The notes beneath the pieces are model-generated. The model was not told the DNA's origin and made no database searches. It worked only from the letters and a program-made list of their open reading frames with translations. Shown here piece after piece: positions 16,557-24,711 of a stretch of 64,000 nt of DNA. Position 1 is the stretch's first letter. The number at the start of each line of letters is the position of its first letter. A program made the translations under genes and the position numbers. This stretch comes from UBA1351 sp963677885 (GTDB taxonomy: Bacteria > Bacillota > Clostridia > Lachnospirales > Vallitaleaceae), in assembly GCA_963677885.1 (NCBI GenBank), contig OY782500.1, positions 1,116,001 through 1,180,000 of the forward strand, read 5' to 3'.

Positions 16557-17306
16557 CTAATCTTGATTACAAACAGGACACGCCTGCATCCTTAATGGTT
16601 GTTCCAAATGATTCTGATTCAAGAGCTCTTTATTTCTAAATATTTCATCAGGTCTTCCACTTCCATAAACAGCTCCCTGATGCATGACCACAACCTGATC
16701 ACACAGGTCAAGAGCCATGTCCATATCATGGGTTGCAATAATCTTCGTTTCACTACGTTTCTTCAAGAGTTCAATCAGCTGTCTCCTTGCCCGTGGATCC
16801 AGACCAAGGGTTGGCTCATCCATAATCAAAATTTCCGGCTTTGCTGCCAAGGCCACAGCCAAGGAAACACGTCTTTTCTCTCCTCCTGACATTTGGTTAG
16901 TACCCTTGTCAACCAAATGGCTGGCTTCAACTGACTCTAAAGCTTCTTGTACAATAGCTTTGACACGGTCTTCCTCAAGACCCATTTGTCGTGATTCAAA
17001 GGCGATCTCATCAAATACTGTCGGCATAAAAAGCTGGTGGTCCACCTCTTGGAAAGTATAACCAATATGACTGCGAATCTTTTGAAGATTTTTTTTACTC
17101 ATAGGCATTCCCTTGACAGATATGGAGCCCGAATCCAATTTTTCAAGACCTAGGATTAACTTGAGCAAAGTGGATTTACCAGCCCCATTAGCTCCAACCA
17201 GTCCCACTACTGCCCCCTGGTCAATCTCCAGGGACATGTTTTTAATTACAGGATCATCTGCATATGAAAAATGCAGGTTTTTAATTTCTATAATATGTTT
17301 GATCAT
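16557..17306 (-). CDS. nikO: ECF nickel/cobalt transporter ATPase (NikO/CbiO type)
   Basis: ATP-binding subunit of an energy-coupling-factor importer. The 249 residues show Walker A (VGANGAGKST, about 36-45), Q-loop (YTFQEVDHQL), signature (QMSGGEKRRV), Walker B (ILIMDEPTLGLD) and the H-loop (IIATHDMD). It ends in a short CPVC tail that may bind metal. It begins directly after the nikQ stop. Its position between nikQ and larC indicates that the metal is nickel for the pincer cofactor. Confidence 0.9.
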   Translation of the reverse strand: MIKHIIEIKNLHFSYADDPVIKNMSLEIDQGAVVGLVGANGAGKSTLLKLILGLEKLDSGSISVKGMPMSKKNLQKIRSHIGYTFQEVDHQLFMPTVFDEIAFESRQMGLEEDRVKAIVQEALESVEASHLVDKGTNQMSGGEKRRVSLAVALAAKPEILIMDEPTLGLDPRARRQLIELLKKRSETKIIATHDMDMALDLCDQVVVMHQGAVYGSGRPDEIFRNKELLNQNHLEQPLRMQACPVCNQD

Positions 17307-17981
17307 TTAATCTACCTTGTAACCTCTTAGTTCCATTGCATGATGTATATCCAGGGCTCTTCTATAGGAGCGCATAACGATGTTTCCAACAAAGGGTCCC
17401 CATAGTGATGGAGGCAATCCCTTCTTATTTCCTGATCTTAAGCGAAAGGCATCAAGACCATTCATGACTTCCTCACCTAAAACAATAATATAGCGATAGG
17501 TCATCACAAAAAGCAGGACAAATACCTTCGGTACTCGCAGCCATCTAAGCCCCTTGCTAATCTGAGAAAGAGGTGTGGTCGCTACTAAAAGCATGGTTGC
17601 CGAAAAGGACAGAAGTGATTTTATGATAACAACCACAAAAGATATCATTCCTCCTGTAACAGCAAATCCCATAACTTGGTCCCAAACCTGTCGGTCAAAA
17701 AAAGGATTCCACATACCTATACCCAAGGAAAAAAACATAGGAATAATCAGTTTTGAAAAGAAGCTCACTCCATTAATATCCAGGGCAACAACCATGATGA
17801 TTGGGTATATAAAAAACAAAAGGACTGTCTCTAAATCATACTTTCCAATGCTGGCAAGCCCCACAATATAAACCAAAGTAAAGATCACCTTGATCTCCGG
17901 TGACATATGGTTAATCCTAAGATTTCTTCTTGATAAAACTTCAATCTCTCTAAGATCCAGAATCTTTTTTATATTAGTCAT
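17307..17981 (-). CDS. nikQ: ECF transporter transmembrane (T) subunit, NikQ/CbiQ type
   Basis: A 224-residue polytopic membrane protein with about five hydrophobic segments (for example residues 32-70 and 85-135) and the coupling-helix region of T proteins near the C terminus (GLDAFRLRSGNK ... ALDIHHAMELRGY), where A-R-G-type signatures contact the ATPases. It overlaps the end of nikMN by 8 bases and abuts nikO. It couples ATP hydrolysis to movement of the metal-binding NikM subunit. Confidence 0.88.
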   Translation of the reverse strand: MTNIKKILDLREIEVLSRRNLRINHMSPEIKVIFTLVYIVGLASIGKYDLETVLLFFIYPIIMVVALDINGVSFFSKLIIPMFFSLGIGMWNPFFDRQVWDQVMGFAVTGGMISFVVVIIKSLLSFSATMLLVATTPLSQISKGLRWLRVPKVFVLLFVMTYRYIIVLGEEVMNGLDAFRLRSGNKKGLPPSLWGPFVGNIVMRSYRRALDIHHAMELRGYKVD

Positions 17982-18957
17982 TATCCGTTCGCAGCCTTCT
18001 CATACGCCTGATACCAAGAGCCCCAACGCCAGTGATAGCAAGAACCAGCAAACTGCCTCCTACACCTGCAAGGGAACCTCCGCTTTCACTATCTCTAAAG
18101 GCATAGTCCGGCATAAGAGCAAAATTTCCCTGAAAGTCTTCGATCCAGGCTGTAAAGCTTGACCGATGGTCAAGAGCTTCACTTCCTGTTGTGTTTTCAA
18201 TAGCCCATTCCAAACCATCCGGTGAACCTGATGCAAAAGCCGACAGGATTCCTCCGGTAACTAAAGCTGCAACCAATATAGTAATTAATAAAAATTTATT
18301 TCTTAATCTACCTGTTTCTCCTTTATACAAAAGGTCCTTGGAATGATTGGCAATATAAATCACAATCACACCTGTCACAACACCTTCCACGACACCTATA
18401 GCCAAATGTATGGGTTGCATAAACAAGACAAAAGTTCCAAAAGGCAATTCTGAACGGCCGGACAAAAGCGTTTCAACAACAACTCCAAAAGCTCCAAGCT
18501 GTAGGCCAACTATAGACGCTGCCAGGGCTCCTATCATCATACCTTTATTGGATTTAATCTTGGCAACAATTGGTTTGTATATTAAGGGATATGCCACATA
18601 GCAAGTAAAAAATCCCAGATTGATTACATTACAGCCAAAGGCCAGTAAACCACCGTCAGCAAAAAACAGGGCTTGAATAAGGAGTACTACCGAAAGGGTT
18701 AGAAAACCTGCCGCCGGCCCAAGAATAATAGCCAAGAGCATACCCCCGCCAATATGACCGCTGGATCCGGTTCCCGGTATGGCAAAATTAATCATTTGGG
18801 CAGCAAATAGAAAAGCTCCCATAACTCCCATTAAAGGAATTTTTTCTTCAAGAAAATCACTTTTTAGTTTCCTAATGGAGTAACCGATCATTCCCGATCC
18901 TCCGGCTAACATAGTTCCACCTACTACAGGTGTTAATAAAGCATCACTCATATGCAT
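17974..18957 (-). CDS. nikMN: ECF nickel transporter substrate-binding subunit, NikMN fusion
   Basis: S-component fusion: an N-terminal CbiM/NikM domain (about 1-215, six or so membrane spans) and a C-terminal NikN-like domain containing the PDGLEWAIENTTG motif and a last transmembrane helix (about 295-315). In NikM structures the metal is held by the N-terminal amine and His2 of the mature chain plus later histidines. An upstream ATG at 18969 would bury that residue, whereas AGGATGGTG 6 bases before the ATG at 18957 gives MHMSDALL, with His at position 2, so I choose 18957. It lies 28 bases after the LacI-type regulator. Confidence 0.92.
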   Translation of the reverse strand: MHMSDALLTPVVGGTMLAGGSGMIGYSIRKLKSDFLEEKIPLMGVMGAFLFAAQMINFAIPGTGSSGHIGGGMLLAIILGPAAGFLTLSVVLLIQALFFADGGLLAFGCNVINLGFFTCYVAYPLIYKPIVAKIKSNKGMMIGALAASIVGLQLGAFGVVVETLLSGRSELPFGTFVLFMQPIHLAIGVVEGVVTGVIVIYIANHSKDLLYKGETGRLRNKFLLITILVAALVTGGILSAFASGSPDGLEWAIENTTGSEALDHRSSFTAWIEDFQGNFALMPDYAFRDSESGGSLAGVGGSLLVLAITGVGALGIRRMRRLRTDND

Positions 18958-18985
18958 AGGGTGCACCATCCTTCTATCAATCTCT

Positions 18986-20035
18986 TTATTTATCTTTCTG
19001 ACTGCTTTCTCGTTCTATAAGTTCAAAGGGTAACTTGACTTGTATAGGATAATCTCTTTTACCTTCAATCCGTTCAATCAGAACACTAATTGCCTGCTCT
19101 CCAAGTCTTCTTCTAGGAATACCTACGGAGGTAAGCTGGGGCACAAAAAATTCTGTCATCTCAACATTATCAAAGCCCACGACTCTTATATCCTGAGGAA
19201 CCATAATATTATTTTCCCTTAGCGCTCTCATAACTCCAAATGCTATGGCATCATTGGCACAGAAAAAAGCCTGGGGAAGTGTTTTGGCCGTCTTCAAATA
19301 AGCTTTCATTTCTTCATATGCCTGACTTGTCCTATGTTTGGTATTAACAACCCATTCCGGGTTAATTGCCCCTCCATATTTAAGGCAAAAAGACCGGTAA
19401 GCAGCATAACGTTGTTCAAAAGGATGTTCCAAGTCCTCTAAATCATCTGTAGAACCAACAAAACCAATTTTATGATTGCCACCATTTCTTAGATGGTCCA
19501 GTGCTGAAAGACTACCTTCAAAGCCATCACAGACAACCTCATCTATAGTTGGATCAACGGAGTCAATCCCCGCATAAACAATATACTTAACGTATTTTTT
19601 TAGAAGGGTTAATAGAGCTTTATCAATTCTTCCCAAGAGGACAATACCATCCACGTCATACTTATGAAGATTGGCGTATATCTCTTCGTAGGAAATATGA
19701 CCGATTGGCATGGAGAAAACCATGTTATAATCTGTTTTGCCTAGTGTTCTTTGCATGCCTAGTCCAATACATGAGAAGAAAGGATCATTATTCAAGTCAA
19801 AGGAGGATGAATAAAGGCAGCCAATGTGTTTGGTTTTTGCTTCTTGGTCTTCACTGCATTTAACAAGGTTTTTAGCATTCTGATTAGGAGAATATCCCAT
19901 TTCCTTAACAATGTCCCATATCTTCTTAACCGTTTCAGGACCTGCTGCATTTTTGGCTTCTCCATTGATGACTCTGGAGACTGTTGATACGGATACACCA
20001 GCTCTTTCTGCCACATCTTTCATCCGAATTCCCAT
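18986..20035 (-). CDS. LacI family transcriptional regulator, first gene of the nickel/lar operon
   Basis: A 349-residue LacI/GalR protein. The N-terminal helix-turn-helix and hinge are MKDVAERAGVSVSTVSRVIN followed by YSPNQNAKNL; the periplasmic-binding-protein-like effector domain spans about 65-340 (VGFVGSTDD, FCANDAIAFGVMRAL, VVGFDNVEMTEFFVPQLTSV, then IPRRRLGEQAI). GAGG lies 6 bases before the ATG at 20035. LacI-family effectors are usually sugars, so its place ahead of a nickel importer and lar genes is unusual and suggests that the nickel-dependent client acts on a sugar or hydroxyacid. A perfect palindrome in its own promoter region is the likely operator. Confidence 0.9.
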   Translation of the reverse strand: MGIRMKDVAERAGVSVSTVSRVINGEAKNAAGPETVKKIWDIVKEMGYSPNQNAKNLVKCSEDQEAKTKHIGCLYSSSFDLNNDPFFSCIGLGMQRTLGKTDYNMVFSMPIGHISYEEIYANLHKYDVDGIVLLGRIDKALLTLLKKYVKYIVYAGIDSVDPTIDEVVCDGFEGSLSALDHLRNGGNHKIGFVGSTDDLEDLEHPFEQRYAAYRSFCLKYGGAINPEWVVNTKHRTSQAYEEMKAYLKTAKTLPQAFFCANDAIAFGVMRALRENNIMVPQDIRVVGFDNVEMTEFFVPQLTSVGIPRRRLGEQAISVLIERIEGKRDYPIQVKLPFELIERESSQKDK

Positions 20036-20056
20036 ATTCCACCTCAATTAATATTC

Positions 20057-20086
20057 GTTTTACCCAAACGTTTGGGTTATCATCAA
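20057..20086 (-). promoter_or_regulatory. Promoter and palindromic LacI-type operator of the nickel/lar operon
   Basis: A perfect 16-bp palindrome, ACCCAAACGTTTGGGT (20062-20077), has the central CG and AAACGTTT core typical of LacI/GalR operators. It lies between a possible -35 (TTGATG, 20086-20081) and -10 (TAAAAC, 20062-20057) separated by 18 bases, so a bound repressor would block RNA polymerase. It is 27 bases before the regulator's ATG. Confidence 0.7.
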
Positions 20087-20087
20087 A

Positions 20088-20111
20088 AGAAAAAACAGCC
20101 TATGCTGTTTT
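20088..20111 (-). terminator. Terminator between the MBL gene and the nickel/lar operon
   Basis: AAAACAGC and GCTGTTTT arms with a 4-base loop, followed by TTCTTTT on the minus strand. It ends the upstream MBL transcript and separates it from the LacI promoter. Confidence 0.75.
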
Positions 20112-20167
20112 CCCATCTTTACTATCATACCATTAAATCTACCATAATTCTAGAACTTTTACATTTT

Positions 20168-20971
20168 CTAAACAATAAAAACCTCAAGGTCATCAGGAAC
20201 GAAAAGATTGCCTTTATAGTATGGCCTTCCTTCTTCTGTATATAGCTTTTTCCTGTTCTTTAAATTTTTTTCTTCTGTGTGATAAATAATCAGATTCTTT
20301 GCATTCACTAAAGTTCCGTTCTTACAGGCGTCAATTAGGGTACAGTGATGCTTCTTATAAGGTTCATAAAGGTCTTTCTCTTCATCCAGGCAAAAGGCTT
20401 CATGAAAGAGAAAGTCAACATTTTGGCACATAGATTCCATATGATTTTTATAAGGCTCATCCCCAAGAAACATAAGGGTCTTGCCACTTGGCATAGTGAA
20501 CTTGGCACCGAACTGTTTGTCTTTGCTTGAACGAATGTCAATGACATCTACTTGAATTTGACCAGCCTTAAAGCCTTGGCCACCCTCTACTTCAATAAGA
20601 TGCATCCTACTTGCCAGGCAAGTTGTCTGCTTTTTATTTAAGAGTAGGTCACACATGGTCTCTATAATATGTATGACTTGATCATGACCATAGATCCTAA
20701 GATCAGCAAGGTTGGGATTCTTTAAAACCTTGGCTGCATAAGCTCGAATAATCCATATAGCTCCCATGATATGGTCAATATGATTATGTGAGATAAAAAT
20801 CTCTTCAATATCCTCAATCTTGATGGATGCATCTTTTAACTGCTTGAGGATTCCGTTACCGCCGCCTGTATCTACAAGTAAATGTTTATGTCCCACTTCA
20901 ATGCTGAAACAGGTATTGTAACACTCTGTTACCATAGCATTTCCGGTGCCCAAGATGTGAATTTTTTCCAT
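20168..20971 (-). CDS. MBL-fold metallohydrolase (RNase Z/phosphodiesterase-like)
   Basis: A 267-residue MBL-fold protein. It has GTGNAMVTE near the N terminus, the metal motif SHNHIDH (about 60-66), the aspartate in FLGDEP and a late histidine (IIYHTEE). The GTG(N/S)A start and MFLGDEP motif resemble the RNase Z/phosphonate-phosphodiesterase branch rather than the glyoxalase branch. The protein is shorter than true RNase Z (about 300 residues), and no exosite arm is obvious. It starts 32 bases after the GGDEF gene, so the two may form one transcript. Substrate unknown. Confidence 0.75.
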   Translation of the reverse strand: MEKIHILGTGNAMVTECYNTCFSIEVGHKHLLVDTGGGNGILKQLKDASIKIEDIEEIFISHNHIDHIMGAIWIIRAYAAKVLKNPNLADLRIYGHDQVIHIIETMCDLLLNKKQTTCLASRMHLIEVEGGQGFKAGQIQVDVIDIRSSKDKQFGAKFTMPSGKTLMFLGDEPYKNHMESMCQNVDFLFHEAFCLDEEKDLYEPYKKHHCTLIDACKNGTLVNAKNLIIYHTEEKNLKNRKKLYTEEGRPYYKGNLFVPDDLEVFIV

Positions 20972-21003
20972 TATATTCCTTTCCTTAATTCATTATTCTT
21001 ATA

Positions 21004-22236
21004 CTAATAAGGCTTACTACCCCTTTTATGTTCATACATCCGTTTATCAGCTATACTTAGTAACTGCTTAGGTGTTCTGCCCTCATTTGGACTCTCTGCG
21101 ATACCATAACTGAATCGACAAAAAACACTTTTTCCTGAATCGCATAAGATAATAGGATTCCGTTCGAAAGACTCTGATATTTCCAACAACCTTTTTTGTG
21201 CATTTTCCAAACTGCAATTTTGAAAAATAAGGGCAAACTCATCGCCGCCAAAGCGGGAGAATAAGTCCGTATGTTTAATCATAGTTTTAAATCTTTTGGT
21301 AAATATCTGCAAGACTTCGTCACCGGCTGCATGACCGTAATTATCGTTAATGGATTTAAAATCGTTGAAATCAATTAAGGCAATAGAGTTAATACTTGTC
21401 TCATCAAGTTCAACTTCCAAAATCTGATTAATTGAATCCACAAAACTGTAACGATTCATAGCTCCAGTCAAATTATCATATCTGGATAAATAAAGCATTT
21501 TTTCATATAACTGATGATTGGCAATGACAATTGATGCCTGATTGGCAAAGAAAGATAAGTTTTTGGCGTCCTCGCTGGAGAAAAAGTCAACCTCTTCACT
21601 ATCGATATTGATAGATCCATAATAGTCGCCATTTAGGAGAATTGGGGCACTTACTGTGCAATTGATATTTAGTGTTCCAGCATCCTTCATCTCCTTGTAG
21701 GTTTCTTCATCGACAGCTTCTTTAGTATACTCATCAAGGTTCTTCAAAATGATCGGTTCTCTAAAATCTCCGTCAGTAGCTCTCCACTGATAGGATTGTT
21801 TAGGATCAATCTCTACTTCATACAGCATATCATCAAAGCCAACCAGAGCTCTAAATTCAAGCATATTATCCTGATTCATCACCAAGAGAGAACCATACTC
21901 GCTACCTGGAACCACCTCAACTGCCTTATCCAAAATAATTTGGAGTAAGTCATCCGTATCGCTTAACTTAATCATTGAGTTACTTAGTTCCAACATTAAT
22001 TGCTGGGTATGGAATATTTTTTGTTGCTTTTGGATTTCTAAATCATAGGTCTCTGATAAGCTTATACTTTTCCTGTATAGCTTTTTTCGAATATAGACTA
22101 AATAAAAAAACAGTAAGAGAATTTGGATGGGTACAATCCATAGAGTTTCAAAAAACCATGACAAAGCTGCACATCCAATAACAAGGCTGAAGAGTAAAAA
22201 AACTTCTGGTATCCATTCATGACGTTGGAATTTCAT
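21004..22236 (-). CDS. Membrane-anchored GAF-GGDEF diguanylate cyclase
   Basis: A 410-residue protein with two hydrophobic helices at residues about 11-48, a short coiled linker, a GAF domain (about 90-245) and a GGDEF domain (about 250-405). The active-site motif GGDEF at 330-334 is intact, and the metal/substrate segment DFNDFKSINDNYGHAAGD is conserved, so c-di-GMP synthesis is likely. The product-inhibition I-site, RxxD five residues before GGDEF, reads KHTD (321-324), so feedback inhibition may be weakened. It lies just downstream of tRNA-Ser. c-di-GMP output probably affects the motility functions encoded nearby; that is inference. Confidence 0.92.
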   Translation of the reverse strand: MKFQRHEWIPEVFLLFSLVIGCAALSWFFETLWIVPIQILLLFFYLVYIRKKLYRKSISLSETYDLEIQKQQKIFHTQQLMLELSNSMIKLSDTDDLLQIILDKAVEVVPGSEYGSLLVMNQDNMLEFRALVGFDDMLYEVEIDPKQSYQWRATDGDFREPIILKNLDEYTKEAVDEETYKEMKDAGTLNINCTVSAPILLNGDYYGSINIDSEEVDFFSSEDAKNLSFFANQASIVIANHQLYEKMLYLSRYDNLTGAMNRYSFVDSINQILEVELDETSINSIALIDFNDFKSINDNYGHAAGDEVLQIFTKRFKTMIKHTDLFSRFGGDEFALIFQNCSLENAQKRLLEISESFERNPIILCDSGKSVFCRFSYGIAESPNEGRTPKQLLSIADKRMYEHKRGSKPY

Positions 22237-22305
22237 CGATTTCTACCTCCACTATTTCTGGGCAGCTTTACCTGATCCTTTGTTCATAACTTTTGCTTCT
22301 AATAA

Positions 22306-22393
22306 CGGAGAGAGAGGGATTCGAACCCTCGGTCCGGTTATGCCGGACAATGCTTTTCGAGAGCACCACCTTCGGCCACTCGGTCATCTCTCC
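22306..22393 (-). tRNA. tRNA-Ser (anticodon CGA)
   Basis: An 88-base class II tRNA. The acceptor stem GGAGAGA pairs with TCTCTCC with discriminator G. The D-arm contains GAGTGGCCGAAGGTG, the anticodon arm GTGCT-CTCGAAA-AGCAT gives anticodon CGA (reads UCG), a long variable arm (GTCCGG ... CCGGAC) follows, and the T-arm has GGTTCGAATCC. The 3' CCA is not encoded. These are all serine tRNA features. Confidence 0.97.
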
Positions 22394-22482
22394 ATATAGA
22401 TAAGCGACTCACAAAAATAGAGATACTTACCGTACCTCTATTTTACTTAGAATTTTCACAAAATTCAACAACTACTTACAAA

Positions 22483-24675
22483 TTAATAACTGTCTGTATT
22501 ATATGTCCTTCTGGCTTTAATAATCTTACCACTAAAAGGCTGCAGATCTACCATAATTTTGCCTCTGACTACATCATACTTAAAATCGTCAGTCGTATGG
22601 CTGTCCACTGTCGTTTCAAAAACCTGCTGACAGATATCACTGTTGGTAATACCTATTTCCCAGACCGGTAACCATACCGTCTTAGGATGATCATTATTAT
22701 TAACAACAACTATGACCCGGTCGGCATCATCCCAACGGCCATAGGAAATAATATTGTATTCACCGTATAAAAACTTAAGAGACCCTGTTCTAAGCGCTGG
22801 TATGGCTTTTCTTAGGCTGATTAAAGACTTATGTACAGCAATCATCTCTTTGTCTTCATTACCCCAGGGATAAGCTCTGCGGTTATCCGGATCCGTCCAG
22901 CCACACAGGCCTGCTTCATCACCATAATATATAGTGGGAGCCCCAATCCAGGTCATTTGAATAACAACCGCTTCCTTCATAACCCCTTTATTAACACCTT
23001 CATTGGCCTTTTCAGCACCTACAGTATGGGTTCGTCCAATTTGTCTATTGGTTCGAGTCAAAAATCTTGAGTGGTCATGATTGGACAATTCATTCATAGC
23101 TATTTGGAGACTGGATGCATGAAATCTTGCCATGTTGTAACGCATGGCATCAAAGAAAGACCGATGATTTCCTAATAAATCATGGCGATATTCCTCGCTG
23201 TGTTTTTCCATACCCGTTAAAAACCAGCCTACCGGTTCCATAAAGGCATCATAGTTCATAACTGTATCCCACTGGTCACCTTCTATGAGCCAGTCTGTTG
23301 GATCCCCATAATGTTCTGCCAGAATGATTGCTTCAGGGTTTGCAGTTTTGACACTTGTATTAAAATCTCTCCAAAACTGATGGTTGAACTCCTTGGTATA
23401 GCCTAAGTCAGCTGCAACATCCAAGCGCCATCCATCAATATTGTAGGGATCTGACACCCACTTCTTGGCGATTTCAAGAACATACTTATAAAGCTTGGGA
23501 GAACCTTCATAATTAAGCTTTGGCAGGGTTTCATGGCCCCACCAGCCATCGTAATGGGGATTATCCGGCCAGGCTTCCTTATTGTTGAAATGAAAGAAGG
23601 AAAAATATGGACTGCCACTGGATGTATAAGCTCCCGGTGGGTAATTGTGAGAGTTAGCATAAAACTTCTCCCTGTCCATCCACTTGTTAAAAGACCCACA
23701 GTGGTTGAAGACACCATCCAAAATAACCTTAATATTCCTCTCATGGGCCTCTTCCACCAGATTAGCCAGCATATCATTACTGGCTTCCAGATTCAGGGTT
23801 TCGGTTGTTCTTTGAATATATTTGGATGCATATTTATTATCTAATTTGTTTTTTGCTAGAACCTTCCCACCATCAGATACAATGGTACCGTAATGGGGAT
23901 CCACATAATCATAATCCTGGGTATCATATTTATGGTTGGAAGGTGACACAAAAATCGGATTAAAGTAAATAGCATCAATGCCTAGCTCTTTCAAATAATC
24001 CAGTTTATCAATGACCCCTTGAAGATCACCGCCATAGAACTCACGAATGCCATCAGCATCAGGCAGTTTGTTCCAGTCGGTTACTTTCTTGGCAGGTTTA
24101 TTCAAGTACATGTATTCGTTGTCCACCACATCATTGGATGGGTCACCATTATTGAAACGGTCAACAAAAATCTGATACATGACCGCCCCTTTGGCCCAGT
24201 TGGGGAGCTTGTAGCCAGGAACAACCTTAAAGTCAAAATAATGGTCAGGTTCTCTGGTAACCCCTTTTTTATTGTAATAAACTTTTAGCTTTCCTGTACG
24301 GAGTTCAAAATAATAATGGAGCCTGGTCTTACCCAGCTTAATGACTCCTTCATAATAATCAAAGAGCTCGTCACTTTCAGCAACATCCAATGACACCCTC
24401 TGTTCTCCGTAGCACAAAAAGACTTCATCTACATTAGCTTTCGCAGTACGAAGTCGAACTGTCATTTCTGAATTTATATCCGGTTCGGCCGGAATACGAT
24501 AATTGGACGTCCCATCAGAGTGAATGGCACGTTCTTCAAGTATGGTTTGTCTCGTTTGTATATATGTAAATAACTTCTGAGAATGACTCATCTGATCGAA
24601 TGGTATCTGAATGCTCATATCTTCGGCGTATGCCATGCCTCCTTTTAGTCCAACTTTTTCAATGCGGATATTCAT
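22483..24675 (-). CDS. GH13 alpha-glucanase (cyclomaltodextrinase/neopullulanase type)
   Basis: A glycoside hydrolase family 13 enzyme with an N-terminal beta-sandwich (about 50-155) typical of the GH13_20 cyclomaltodextrinase/neopullulanase/maltogenic amylase group. It cleaves alpha-1,4 and possibly alpha-1,6 links in cyclodextrins, pullulan or maltodextrins. Numbered from the ATG at 24675, motif I is DGVFNH (320-325), motif II GWRLDVAAD with nucleophile D419, motif III AEHYGD with acid/base E454, and motif IV NELSNHD with D534. No signal peptide, so it is cytoplasmic. The frame stays open upstream through the 99-bp repeats, but that is repeat sequence. A consensus promoter almost abuts 24675, so the ATG at 24636, just after an AAAAGGAGG, is an alternative start. 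Confidence 0.93.
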   Translation of the reverse strand: MNIRIEKVGLKGGMAYAEDMSIQIPFDQMSHSQKLFTYIQTRQTILEERAIHSDGTSNYRIPAEPDINSEMTVRLRTAKANVDEVFLCYGEQRVSLDVAESDELFDYYEGVIKLGKTRLHYYFELRTGKLKVYYNKKGVTREPDHYFDFKVVPGYKLPNWAKGAVMYQIFVDRFNNGDPSNDVVDNEYMYLNKPAKKVTDWNKLPDADGIREFYGGDLQGVIDKLDYLKELGIDAIYFNPIFVSPSNHKYDTQDYDYVDPHYGTIVSDGGKVLAKNKLDNKYASKYIQRTTETLNLEASNDMLANLVEEAHERNIKVILDGVFNHCGSFNKWMDREKFYANSHNYPPGAYTSSGSPYFSFFHFNNKEAWPDNPHYDGWWGHETLPKLNYEGSPKLYKYVLEIAKKWVSDPYNIDGWRLDVAADLGYTKEFNHQFWRDFNTSVKTANPEAIILAEHYGDPTDWLIEGDQWDTVMNYDAFMEPVGWFLTGMEKHSEEYRHDLLGNHRSFFDAMRYNMARFHASSLQIAMNELSNHDHSRFLTRTNRQIGRTHTVGAEKANEGVNKGVMKEAVVIQMTWIGAPTIYYGDEAGLCGWTDPDNRRAYPWGNEDKEMIAVHKSLISLRKAIPALRTGSLKFLYGEYNIISYGRWDDADRVIVVVNNNDHPKTVWLPVWEIGITNSDICQQVFETTVDSHTTDDFKYDVVRGKIMVDLQPFSGKIIKARRTYNTDSY

Positions 24676-24680
24676 ATTAT

Positions 24681-24709
24681 ATCTTGTTTTATGGGTAATG
24701 ACAAACAAA
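24681..24709 (-). promoter_or_regulatory. Sigma-A promoter of the GH13 gene
   Basis: On the minus strand TTGTCA, 17 bases, TATAAT immediately before the ATG at 24675. This is nearly the ideal sigma-A match. Transcription from it would begin at or within the first codons of the longer ORF, which is why the downstream ATG at 24636 deserves consideration. Coordinates are given to within a few bases. Confidence 0.6.
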
Positions 24710-24711
24710 AG

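Noticed and set aside
20168..20971. True RNase Z (tRNA 3' processing)
   Set aside because: Shorter than RNase Z and without a recognisable exosite; the tRNA-Ser nearby lacks encoded CCA but proximity is not evidence.
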